From Luteipulveratus halotolerans (GTDB lineage: Bacteria; Actinomycetota; Actinomycetes; Actinomycetales; Dermatophilaceae), in NCBI RefSeq assembly GCF_001247745.1, contig NZ_LAIR01000002.1:868001-932000 (forward strand): DNA of 64,000 nt. The letters run 5' to 3'. The notes under the pieces are model-generated. The model made no database searches. It had not been told where the DNA came from and worked only from the letters and a program-made list of their open reading frames with translations. Below are positions 43,274 to 53,425 of this stretch, in pieces. The translations under genes were made by a program, and so were the position numbers. Each line of letters begins with the position of its first letter. The stretch's first letter is position 1.

Positions 43274-43821
43274 TCAGCCGTCGTACTCGACAGCCGCCTC
43301 GGGCTGTCGACGCAGGATCTCCATCACGGTCTCAGCCACCGTGAGGTGGGAGTTGTCGAGCCACAGGCCGACCCGCTTGGTCGCGAACTCGACGGTGTCC
43401 CAGAGGCTTTCGATGGTGAAGCCGTCGCGGTAGGAGTCCTTGCCGCGTTCCATCTCGCGCAGAGCCACGGTGTCCTTGGACGGGTTGAGCATGACCAGGT
43501 GTACCGGCTCGGGATGGGCCAGCTCGAGGAAGTCGATCAGGTAGTCGCCGTAGATGTTGTCGGCGATGACCGCGTCGAACCCGGCCGTCCGGTAGGTGTC
43601 GGCGACGACGAGCGCACCGACATAGCGGAACAGCAGCTGCTCGATGGCCTCCTGGGTCGGCGGCCGCGTCATCATCTCGCGACCGCTCACGACGAACCCG
43701 CCGATGGTGTCTCCGTCGATGAACACCGACTTGGTGAGCGTCTTGGCGAGAGCCGTGCCGACGGTGGTCTTGCCCGAGGCCTGGATCCCGGTGATCACGA
43801 AGAGTCGTCCGCGCTCATCAG

Positions 43822-43825
<4 letters not shown>
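43274..43825 (-). CDS. P-loop kinase related to chloramphenicol phosphotransferase family
   Basis: The 183-residue protein has Walker A ITGIQASGKTTVG near residue 14, FIDGDTIGGFVVSGREMM, VIADNIYGDYLIDFL and a lid REMERGKDSYRDG. The layout resembles the chloramphenicol phosphotransferase-like family, which phosphorylates small hydroxyl compounds. Its ATG overlaps the pgm stop by 4 bases, so it is translated with the glucan genes. The substrate is unknown; a sugar or sugar nucleotide would fit the context. Confidence 0.75.
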
Positions 43826-45464
<1,639 letters not shown>

Positions 45465-45468
<4 letters not shown>

Positions 45469-48400
45469 CGAGCGCCTCCTTCGTCGTCGCTGTGTGAGGC
45501 GTCCGCCGAGTCTCCCTGTGCGGCACCGGGTTTCGACACGGGCTCCGCTAGCGCTCCGCCCGGCTCAACCGGCGGAGTATCCGCGGTGCCCGGCTCAACC
45601 GGCGGAGTATCCGCGGTGCCCGGCTCAACCGGCGGAGTGTCCGCGGTGCCCGGCTCAACCGGCGGAGTGTCCGCGGTGCCCGGCTCAACCGGCGGGGGTC
45701 CGGCGGGGACGAACCAGACCACGGACAGCGGGCCGACCGTGATCAGGGCCGACGCGGGCTGGCCGTCGCTGGGCTCGTCCGTGGCCGTGACGCTGCCGAG
45801 GTTGCCGACGCCGCTGCCGCCGTACGTGTGCGCATCGGTGTTGAGGACCTCCTGCCACTCGCCCGCGAACGGAAGCCCGACCCGCATCTGAGTGTGCTCG
45901 GACCCGCTGAAGTTGGCGACGACCGCGACGACCGCACGCTCGTCGTCACGCGTCCGGCGCAGGAAGGAGAAGGTGTTGCCGCTCGCGTCATCAGGCTGGA
46001 TCCACTGAAAGCCTGCGGTGTCGTGGTCCAGCGCCCACAGCGCGGGATGGGCGCGGTAGGTCGCGTTGAGGTCCTTGGTGAGGGCGTGCACGCCCCAGTG
46101 CGCAGGCTGGTCGAGCAGCCACCAGTCGAGGCTGCGCCCGTCGGCCCACTCCGACTCCTGGGCGAACTCGGCGCCCATGAACAGCAGCTGCTTGCCGGGA
46201 TGAGCCCACATGTAGGCGAGGTAGGCGCGCAGGTTGGCCAGCTGCTCCCACCGGTTGCCCGGCATCTTGCGCAGCAGCGAGCCCTTGCCGTGCACGACCT
46301 CGTCGTGGCTGATCGGGAGTACGAACTTCTCGCTCCACGCGTAGGTCAGCCCGAAGGTCATCGTGTTGTGGTGGTACTGCCGGTGGACCGGCGCCTTCGC
46401 CATGTAGTTCAGCGAGTCGTGCATCCAGCCCATGTTCCACTTGAACCCGAACCCGAGCCCGTCCTGCGAGGTCGGCGCGGTCACGCCGGGCCACGACGTG
46501 GACTCCTCAGCGATCGTCACGATGCCCGGAACCCGTTTGTACGCAGTCGCATTCGTCTCCTGGAGCAGCTGCACGGCCTCGAGGTTCTCACGTCCGCCCT
46601 CGCGGTTGGGCACCCACTCGCCAGGGTTGCGCGAGTAGTCGAGGTAGAGCATCGAGGCGACCCCGTCGACGCGCAGGCCGTCGGCGTGGAACTCCTCCAG
46701 CCAGTAGACCGCGTTGGCGACCAGGAAGTTGCGCACCTGCGGGCGGCCGAAGTCGAAGATGTAGGAGCCCCACTCGGGGTGCCAGCCGCGACGCGGGTCG
46801 GCGTGCTCGTACAACGGCGTGCCGTCGAACTTCGCGAGGGCCCACTCGTCGGTGGCGAAGTGGCCGGGCACCCAGTCGAGGATGACGCCGATGCCCGCCT
46901 GGTGGAGCCGGTCGATGAGGTACTTGAAGTCGTCAGGTCCGCCGAGCCGCGAGTTGGGGGCGTAGTAGCTCGTGACGTGGTAGCCCCAGCTCGGCGGGTA
47001 GGGGTGGTCCATGACGGGCATCAGCTCGACGTGTGTGAAGCCGAGGTCGGTGACGTAGTTGACCAGGTGCTCGGCGAGCTCGCGGTAGGTCTGCCCGTGC
47101 CGCCACGAGGTGAGGTGCACCTCGTAGACGCTCATGGGCGAGGTCACCGCGTCGTGCGCGGCGCGCTGGGCCAACCAGTCGCCGTCACCCCACTCGTACG
47201 CCGACTCGGTGACCACCGACGCGGTCTGCGGTGCCGTCTGAGCCAGCCGCGCCATCGGGTCGGCCTTGGCGCGCCACACGCCGTCCGGGCCGAGGATCTC
47301 GAACTTGTAGTGGTTGCCGGCCTCGACCCCGGGGACGAAGATCTCCCAGATCCCGCTGCTGCCGAGCACGCGCATCTGGTGGCCCAGGCCGTCCCAGCGG
47401 TTGAAGTCGCCGACGACGCGGACGGCCCGCGCGTGCGGCGCCCACACGGCGAACGAGGTGCCGCGTACCGGGCCTGCGCTGCCGTCGTAGGTGCGTACGT
47501 GTGCGCCGAGCACGGTCCAGAGCTGTTCGTGCCGGCCCTCGGCGATGAGGTGGATGTCGACCTCGCCGAGCGTGGGCAGGAACCGGTACGGGTCGTCGGA
47601 CTCGTGCTCGGAGCCGTCCTCGTAGGAGGCGATCACGGTGTACTCGGGGACGTCGGTGCCGGGGACGAGCGCGGACCAGATGCCCTCGTGCTCGTGGTCG
47701 AGCGCGACCTGCGAGCCGTCGGCCAGCCGGAGCGAGACGGAGCGTGCCAGCGGACGCAGCACGCGGACGGTCACGCCGTCGCGACCGGGGTGCCCACCGA
47801 GGACGCCGTGCGGGCCGCGGTGGACACCGCCGACGATCTGGTCTGCATCGGTCGGGTCGAGGCGGGCCGGCCACGGCATGCGGCGCGACGCCGGTCGGGC
47901 TGGGCTCACGGGGGTGCTCCTTCGGGACGGTGGCCGTTCGGGCATCAGGGTGGACGCGGGAGACGATCCGGTCAGCGGGGTGGCGACTGCAGGGCGTACG
48001 ACGGAGGCGGCCTCAGCCGGGGCGGAGGCCTCGGGTTGGTCCGAGTCATCACCAGCCTCCGGGACCACGTGGGCGCCGCCGGTGCGTCGTCGCGGGCTGC
48101 GCTCGCGCCCGGCCGTCGCCCGTTCAGCGCCGTTGGCCGCAGCACGGGTGGCCGCCGGCGGGAGCAGCCGGTCGACCGCCGCCGCCGGGATGTCGACCCA
48201 GTCCGGCCGATGGCGTACCTCGTAGACGAGCTCGTAGAGCGCCTTGTCGACCTCGAACGCGTCGAGCAGGGGCTGCAGCTCGTCCAGGTCGAGGTCGGTC
48301 TCGGCGGCGTAGCCCTCGAGGAACGCGCGCCGGCTCAGGACGGCCCACTGCGTGCGATCAGGGCCGCCGTCGTGCACGACCGAGCCCGCCGCGTAGTCGA

Positions 48401-49592
48401 ACGAGCGCAGCATGCCTGCGACGTCACGCAGGACGCAGTCGGGCTGGGTGCGCTCGGACAACGGTCGCAACGGCTCACCCTCGAAGTCGAGCAGCACCCA
48501 CCCGCGACCGGGGACGTCGAGCACCTGCCCGAGGTGGTAGTCGCCGTGAATCCGTTGCAGCGCAGGCCATTTCATCTCCTGGACGTGCGCCAGGGCGGCG
48601 TCGACGCGTGGTCGACGCTCGGCGAGGGACGGGCGTACGGCGACCGCCTGGGCGAAGCGCGTGCGCATCCCGGCGGTGATGACCGCGATGCGGTCGTGCT
48701 CGCTCGGCACGGTCGGCAGCTCGCGGGCGAGCAACGTGTGCACCTGAGCGGTGGTGCGACCGAGGGCGCGCGCCGGAGCCCGGAAGTCCACGTCGTCGAC
48801 GGCAGCGGCGAGGGCCTCGCGCCAGGCATCGCGTACGCCGGGCAGGAACTCCTGCGTGAACGCCAGGTCGCCCGTGTGCAGGGCGCCCGCGCGCTCCTCG
48901 TCGCTCCACGTGCCGGCGAGTGAGCCGAGCATCGCGGGCACCTGGAGGGTGCCGGCGTTGGACAGCACGCTCTGCACCTGGACGTCGGGGTTGTGCCCGT
49001 CGTGCAGCACCCGGAACACCTTGGTGATGAGCTGCTGGGCGATGCCGTCGAGCTCGACGTCACTGATGATCGAGGTGTTGGACTGCTCGCCGGACAGCAC
49101 CCGGCTCGAGACGAGGGTGAGCGCGACAGGTTCGATCCGGCCGTGGCGAGGGACCGGGCGCCCGACGATGCCGCTGCCGCGCACGGTCGAGCTCACGACG
49201 CCGTCCGAGCGCTCGGCCTCGGACCCCGCGGAGATGATCGTGCTCAGGAGGGCGGTGGCGTAGACGGGGTCGTGGCAGGCGTCGTAGACGTAGCGCGGGC
49301 CGAGGACCGAGTGCTCCGTCGTGCCGATGAGCGCTGCGTCGGCACCGACCAGCGGAGTGGCGCGGTAGGTGAGCGGCACCTGGTAGGTCACCGTCACCGG
49401 GCCGGCCTCGTCGACCACGATGAGGGTCTCGATGCCGACCTCCCCGTCGGGGTCGTCCCAGCGGAACGCGCTCATGCGCCGCAGCTCGGGTCGACGCCCC
49501 TTGCCGGTGTACCAGCGCTGCTTGCCGATCCAGGCCGTGAGGAGCTCCAGCTTGGACGGGACGATCGTGGCGTCAGGGTGGACGAGGGCCAT
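45465..49592 (-). CDS. glgB: Maltokinase - glycogen branching enzyme fusion
   Basis: One open frame of 1375 residues. Residues 1-485 are maltokinase (Mak/Pep2): WIGKQRWYTGKGR and the kinase-like HGDYHLGQVL (Asp351) with LLDFEGEP. A Pro/Arg/Ala/Ser linker runs to about 570. The rest is GlgB: LDPTDADQIVGGVHRGPHGVLG, the GH13 nucleophile Asp976 in LRVDGVASML and acid/base Glu1029 in IAEESTSW, plus a repeat tail after about 1310. Maltokinase makes maltose-1-phosphate for GlgE; GlgB adds alpha-1,6 branches. In M. tuberculosis these are separate genes. A strong internal GTG start at 47909 may also yield GlgB alone (814 residues). Confidence 0.88.
45527..45575. repeat. REP-like element inside the GlgB tail
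   Basis: Here GGGTTTCGACACGGGC is followed by GCCCGGCTCAACCGGCGG after a short GC-rich spacer, an imperfect dyad. It resembles, from memory, the dispersed TTTCGAC...GCTCAACC palindromes of actinobacterial genomes. It is translated as part of the C-terminal tail. Confidence 0.5.
45561..45694 (-). repeat. 30-bp tandem repeat encoding (PPVEPGTADT)n in GlgB
   Basis: Four complete 30-bp units begin at 45561, 45591, 45621 and 45651, and a partial fifth follows. The units differ only at one base (GTATCC or GTGTCC). They encode PPVEPGTADT repeats at the C-terminus of the branching enzyme. The unit includes the CCGGCTCAACCGGCGG half of the adjacent REP-like element. Confidence 0.9.
47909..47923 (-). 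promoter_or_regulatory. Internal ribosome site and GTG start for a separate GlgB
   Basis: On the reverse strand GAAGGAG (47917-47923) lies 7 nt before an in-frame GTG at 47909, codon 562 of the fusion. The product would begin VSPARPASRRMPWPARLDP, just before the GlgB domain. No stop codon separates it from the maltokinase frame. Confidence 0.6.
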
Positions 49593-49594
49593 CG

Positions 49595-51313
49595 TCAGCC
49601 CCCGTCGCTCGTGTCGAGCGCGAGCCAGAAGAAGTCACGCGAGCCCAGCGTCAGGGTGATGCGGCCGTCACCGCTGACCTCGCCGAAACCGTTGCCCCCG
49701 AACAGATCTCGCACGGACGCACTCGCGAACCGCGCGCCGAGCTCGATGGTCGTCGCCTGAGGTCGGCTGGACATGTTGTTGACGCACAGCACGTCGGGCG
49801 TCTGCACGCCCTGGTCGGACGCCTCGGCCTCGTCGACGGAGCGGGTGTAGGCGAGGATCGCCTCGTTGTCGGCCGCGCACGCCACGAAGTCGCCGAGCCC
49901 GAACACCGGGTAGCGCGACCGGACCGCGAGCATGCCGCGCACCCAGTGCAGCAGCGACGAGCTGGACGCCATCTGCGCCTCGACGTTGACGTTGTTGTAG
50001 TGGTAGACGAGGCTGGAAACCACTGGCAGATAGAGCTTTCCGGGGTCAGCGCTCGAGAAGCCGGCGTTGCGGTCGGGCGACCACTGCATCGGCGTACGGA
50101 CGGCGTCGCGGTCCTCGAGCCAGATGTTGTCGCCCATGCCGATCTCATCGCCGTAGTAGAGGCACGGTGAGCCGGGCAGCGACAGCAGCAGCGCGTGCGC
50201 GAGCTCGATCTCGGCACGCGAGTTGTCGAGCAGGGGAGCGAGCCGGCGGCGGATGCCGACGTTGGCACGCATGCGCGGGTCGGGCGCGTACCAGCCGTAC
50301 ATCGCGGCACGCTCCTCGGGGTTGACCATCTCGAGCGTGAGCTCGTCGTGGTTGCGCAGGAACGTGCCCCACTGGGTGCCGGGCGGGATCGCCGGGGTGT
50401 CACCGAGCACCTCGATGACGGACGCGGCCTTCTCCTCACGCAGCGCGTAGTACAGCCGCGGCATCACCGGGAAGTGGAAGCACATGTGGCACTCGGGGGC
50501 CTCCTCGGTGCCGAAGTAGTCGACGACCTCGTGCGGCAGCTGGTTGGCCTCGGCGAGCAGGATGCGACCGGGGTACTCCTCGTCGACCTTGACGCGCAGC
50601 TCGGCGAGGAACGCGTGCGTACGAGCGTGGTTCTCGCCGTTGTGGCCGTCCTCCTCGTACAGGTAGGGCACGGCGTCCAGGCGGAACCCGTCGATGCCGA
50701 GGTCCAGCCAGAAGCGCATGACGTCGAACATCGCCTCCTTGACCGCCGGGTTCTCGAAGTTGAGGTCGGGCTGGTGGGAGAAGAAGCGGTGCCAGAAGAA
50801 CTGCCGGCGCACCGGGTCGAAGGTCCAGTTGGACACCTCGGTGTCGATGAAGATGATGCGCGCGTCGGGGTAGCGGTCGTCGTGGTCGGACCAGACGTAG
50901 AAGTCGCCGTACTCGCCGTCCGGGTCGGAGCGCGACGCCTGGAACCACGGGTGCTGGTCGCTGGTGTGGTTCATGACCAGGTCGGTGATGATGCGGATGC
51001 CGCGTGCGTGCGCCTGGGTCACCAGCTCGGTGAACTCCGGCAGCGTCCCGAACTCCGGCAGCACGGCGGTGTAGTCGGCCACGTCGTAGCCGCCGTCGCG
51101 CAGGGGAGAGGCGTAGAACGGGGGCAGCCACAGGCAGTCGACCCCGAGCCACTGCAGGTAGTCGAGCCGGTTGATCAGGCCGGAGAAGTCACCCGAGCCG
51201 GAGCCGGTCGAGTCGCCGAAGCCGCGGACGAGCACCTCGTAGAACACGGCTTTGCGGAACCACTGCGGGTCGTGCTTGAGCCCGGGCTGCTGGAGGTTGA
51301 GACCTTGCACCAT
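49595..51313 (-). CDS. treS: Trehalose synthase (maltose alpha-D-glucosyltransferase)
   Basis: The 572-residue GH13 enzyme has FYEVLVRGFGDSTGSGSGDF, DLVMNHTSDQHPWF, the nucleophile Asp213 in GFRLDAVPYL, the acid Glu255 in LLAEANQLP and LRNHDELTLEMV. It interconverts trehalose and maltose, the first step of the GlgE pathway. There is no fused maltokinase on it; the kinase is fused to GlgB instead. Starts 4 nt after glgE and ends 2 nt before the fusion gene. Confidence 0.96.
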   Translation of the reverse strand: MVQGLNLQQPGLKHDPQWFRKAVFYEVLVRGFGDSTGSGSGDFSGLINRLDYLQWLGVDCLWLPPFYASPLRDGGYDVADYTAVLPEFGTLPEFTELVTQAHARGIRIITDLVMNHTSDQHPWFQASRSDPDGEYGDFYVWSDHDDRYPDARIIFIDTEVSNWTFDPVRRQFFWHRFFSHQPDLNFENPAVKEAMFDVMRFWLDLGIDGFRLDAVPYLYEEDGHNGENHARTHAFLAELRVKVDEEYPGRILLAEANQLPHEVVDYFGTEEAPECHMCFHFPVMPRLYYALREEKAASVIEVLGDTPAIPPGTQWGTFLRNHDELTLEMVNPEERAAMYGWYAPDPRMRANVGIRRRLAPLLDNSRAEIELAHALLLSLPGSPCLYYGDEIGMGDNIWLEDRDAVRTPMQWSPDRNAGFSSADPGKLYLPVVSSLVYHYNNVNVEAQMASSSSLLHWVRGMLAVRSRYPVFGLGDFVACAADNEAILAYTRSVDEAEASDQGVQTPDVLCVNNMSSRPQATTIELGARFASASVRDLFGGNGFGEVSGDGRITLTLGSRDFFWLALDTSDGG

Positions 51314-51317
51314 CTGG

Positions 51318-53372
51318 TCAGGACCTCCTCACGTGGACGATGTGGACGGGTTCGGTGTCGCGTCCGAGCCTGACCCACACATGCTCGCCCCACCGCCAGG
51401 TCGAGTCGGTGATCAGGTCGTGTGCGGTGAACCACTCGTCGTCCTGGAGGCCGAGCGCGTCCAGGTCGAGGTGCACCCACGCCTCGCGGGTGCTGTGCGG
51501 GTCGGTGGCCGCGACGACGATGATCACGTCCTCGGTGCCGTCGCGCAGCACCCGACGCTTGGAGAACGCCAGGACCGTGTCGTCGTCGACCTGGTGGAAG
51601 TGCAGGTTGCGCAACCAGTGCAGCGCCGGGTGGGCACGCCGGATCTCGTTGAGGCGCGTGAGGTACGGGGCGAGGCTCTCGTCGTACCTCGGGCCGCCGG
51701 GCTCGAAGTCGGGCCAGTGGCGGTCCTTGTACTCGTACTTCTCGTTGTCGATCTGCTCCTCGGCGCCGGGGCGTGCGACGTTCTCCATCAGCTCGTAGCC
51801 GGTGTAGATGCCGTACGTCGGCACGAGCGTCGCGGCGAGGGCAGCGCGCAGCCGCCAGGCGGTCGGGCCGCCGTACTGCATGTACGGGGTGAGGATGTCG
51901 TGCGTCGTCGGCCAGAACGACGGGCGCATGTACGCGGCCGCCTCGCCCGCGAGCTCCTCGCAGTACTCGCGCAGCTCGGCCGCCTCGTTGCGCCAGGCGT
52001 AGTAGGTGTAGCTCTGCTGGAAGCCCACCTTGGCGAGGGTGTGCATCATCGCCGGCTTGGTGAACGCCTCGGCCAGCCAGATCACGTCAGGGTGCGACGA
52101 CGCGACATCAGAGATCAGCCACTGCCAGAACTCCACCGGCTTGGTGTGCGGGTTGTCGACGCGGAAGATCTTCACGCCGTGGTCGATCCAGACCTGGACG
52201 ACCCGGCGGACCTCGGCGTAGATGCCGTCGGGGTCGTTGTCGAAGTTGACCGGGTAGATGTCCTGGTACTTCTTCGGCGGGTTCTCGGCGTACGCGATCG
52301 TGCCGTCCGCGCGCGTGGTGAACCACTCGGGGTGCTCGGTGACCCACGGGTGGTCGGGTGCGCACTGCAGCGCCAGGTCGAGCGCGACCTCCAGGCCGAG
52401 ACGCTGCGCCTCGGCGACGAACGCGTCGAAGTCCTCGAAGGTGCCGAGGTCGGGGTGGATCGCGTCGTGCCCGCCGTCCTTGCTGCCGATGGCGTACGGC
52501 GACCCGGGGTCGAGGGGGCCGGCGTCGAGGGTGTTGTTGGGGCCCTTGCGGTTGACCTCGCCGATCGGATGGATCGGCGTGAGGTAGACGACGTCGAAGC
52601 CCATGTGCGCGATCGCCGGCAGGCGACGCATCGCGGTGCGGAACGTGCCGCTGGTCCACACGCCCGTGGTCGGGTCGCGGTGGGCGCCCTCGGAGCGGGG
52701 GAAGATCTCGTACCACGCACCGGTGAGGGCGCGTTCGCGCTCGACGAGCCAGTCGTACGTCGGGCTCGGGCTGACCAGGTCGCGCAGCGGCACCGCCCGC
52801 AGGAGTGACCGCACGTCGTCGGACAGGCCGGCCGCCAGCCGCTCCGGCACGGGTCGTGCGGCGTCGCGCAGGCCGGTCGCAGCGTCGGCGAGGACCGCAC
52901 GCGCCGCTGCGTCCAGCCGCAGCTCGGTGGCGGCGCGGTCCATCAGCCGGGCGCCCTCCTCGAGCATCAGCTCGACGTCGACGCCGGCGTCGACCTTGAC
53001 CGCGGCGTCGTGCGACCAGGTGCCGTACGGGTCCGACCAGCCCTCGACGCGGTAGGTCCAGTGGCCGGGACGGTCGGCGCTCAGCTCGGCGACCCAGTGG
53101 TCGAGCCCCGGGTTGTCGCAGGTCATCGGGACGTGCTCGACGTGGCCGTCCGGATCGGTGACGACAAGGGTGGCGTTGACGGCGTCGTGCCCCTCGCGGA
53201 ACACGGTCGCCGAGAACGGCACGTCCTCGTACGCGACCGACCGCGCAGGCAGGGCGCCCGCCTCGACGGCGGGGGCCACGTCGAGGACGGGTATGCGGCC
53301 GACCGGGTGCGGTCGCGCCGCCGGTGTGGGGGCGTGTGTGGCTCTGGACGGCAGGGGGAGCTGCTGGGTCAC
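51318..53372 (-). CDS. glgE: Alpha-1,4-glucan:maltose-1-phosphate maltosyltransferase
   Basis: The 684-residue GH13_3 enzyme has an N-terminal beta domain (PFSATVFREGHDAVNATLVV), then the nucleophile Asp405 in FRVDNPHTKP and the acid Glu435 in WLAEAFTKPAMM. It transfers maltosyl units from maltose-1-phosphate to linear alpha-1,4-glucan. GTG 53372 (VTQQLPLPS) is chosen because TAGCGT lies 7 nt upstream; longer in-frame starts run into the glgP promoter. First gene of the operon glgE-treS-(mak-glgB)-pgm-kinase-kinase. Confidence 0.96.
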   Translation of the reverse strand: MTQQLPLPSRATHAPTPAARPHPVGRIPVLDVAPAVEAGALPARSVAYEDVPFSATVFREGHDAVNATLVVTDPDGHVEHVPMTCDNPGLDHWVAELSADRPGHWTYRVEGWSDPYGTWSHDAAVKVDAGVDVELMLEEGARLMDRAATELRLDAAARAVLADAATGLRDAARPVPERLAAGLSDDVRSLLRAVPLRDLVSPSPTYDWLVERERALTGAWYEIFPRSEGAHRDPTTGVWTSGTFRTAMRRLPAIAHMGFDVVYLTPIHPIGEVNRKGPNNTLDAGPLDPGSPYAIGSKDGGHDAIHPDLGTFEDFDAFVAEAQRLGLEVALDLALQCAPDHPWVTEHPEWFTTRADGTIAYAENPPKKYQDIYPVNFDNDPDGIYAEVRRVVQVWIDHGVKIFRVDNPHTKPVEFWQWLISDVASSHPDVIWLAEAFTKPAMMHTLAKVGFQQSYTYYAWRNEAAELREYCEELAGEAAAYMRPSFWPTTHDILTPYMQYGGPTAWRLRAALAATLVPTYGIYTGYELMENVARPGAEEQIDNEKYEYKDRHWPDFEPGGPRYDESLAPYLTRLNEIRRAHPALHWLRNLHFHQVDDDTVLAFSKRRVLRDGTEDVIIVVAATDPHSTREAWVHLDLDALGLQDDEWFTAHDLITDSTWRWGEHVWVRLGRDTEPVHIVHVRRS

Positions 53373-53379
53373 GGGCTCG

Positions 53380-53385
53380 ACGCTA
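53380..53385 (-). promoter_or_regulatory. -10 element (TAGCGT) of leaderless glgE
   Basis: On the reverse strand TAGCGT lies 7 nt before the glgE GTG. The whole divergent gap to glgP is 53 bases. Confidence 0.55.
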
Positions 53386-53413
53386 CTCGCCCAGTCCAGG
53401 CCCTGCGGAGCCT

Positions 53414-53419
53414 TACCAT
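53414..53419 (+). promoter_or_regulatory. -10 element (TACCAT) of leaderless glgP
   Basis: TACCAT lies 6 nt before the glgP GTG. The two -10 boxes face apart with about 30 bases between, so both -35 regions must overlap the opposite promoter. Confidence 0.55.
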
Positions 53420-53425
53420 CGCGGG

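Noticed and set aside
45561..45694. Possible CRISPR-like array
   Set aside because: Units are directly adjacent without spacers, in frame and coding; it is a minisatellite in glgB.
45828..48923. 1031-residue open frame antisense to maltokinase-GlgB
   Set aside because: Shadow frame of a GC-rich gene; no motif, no start signals, and both catalytic domains are on the other strand.
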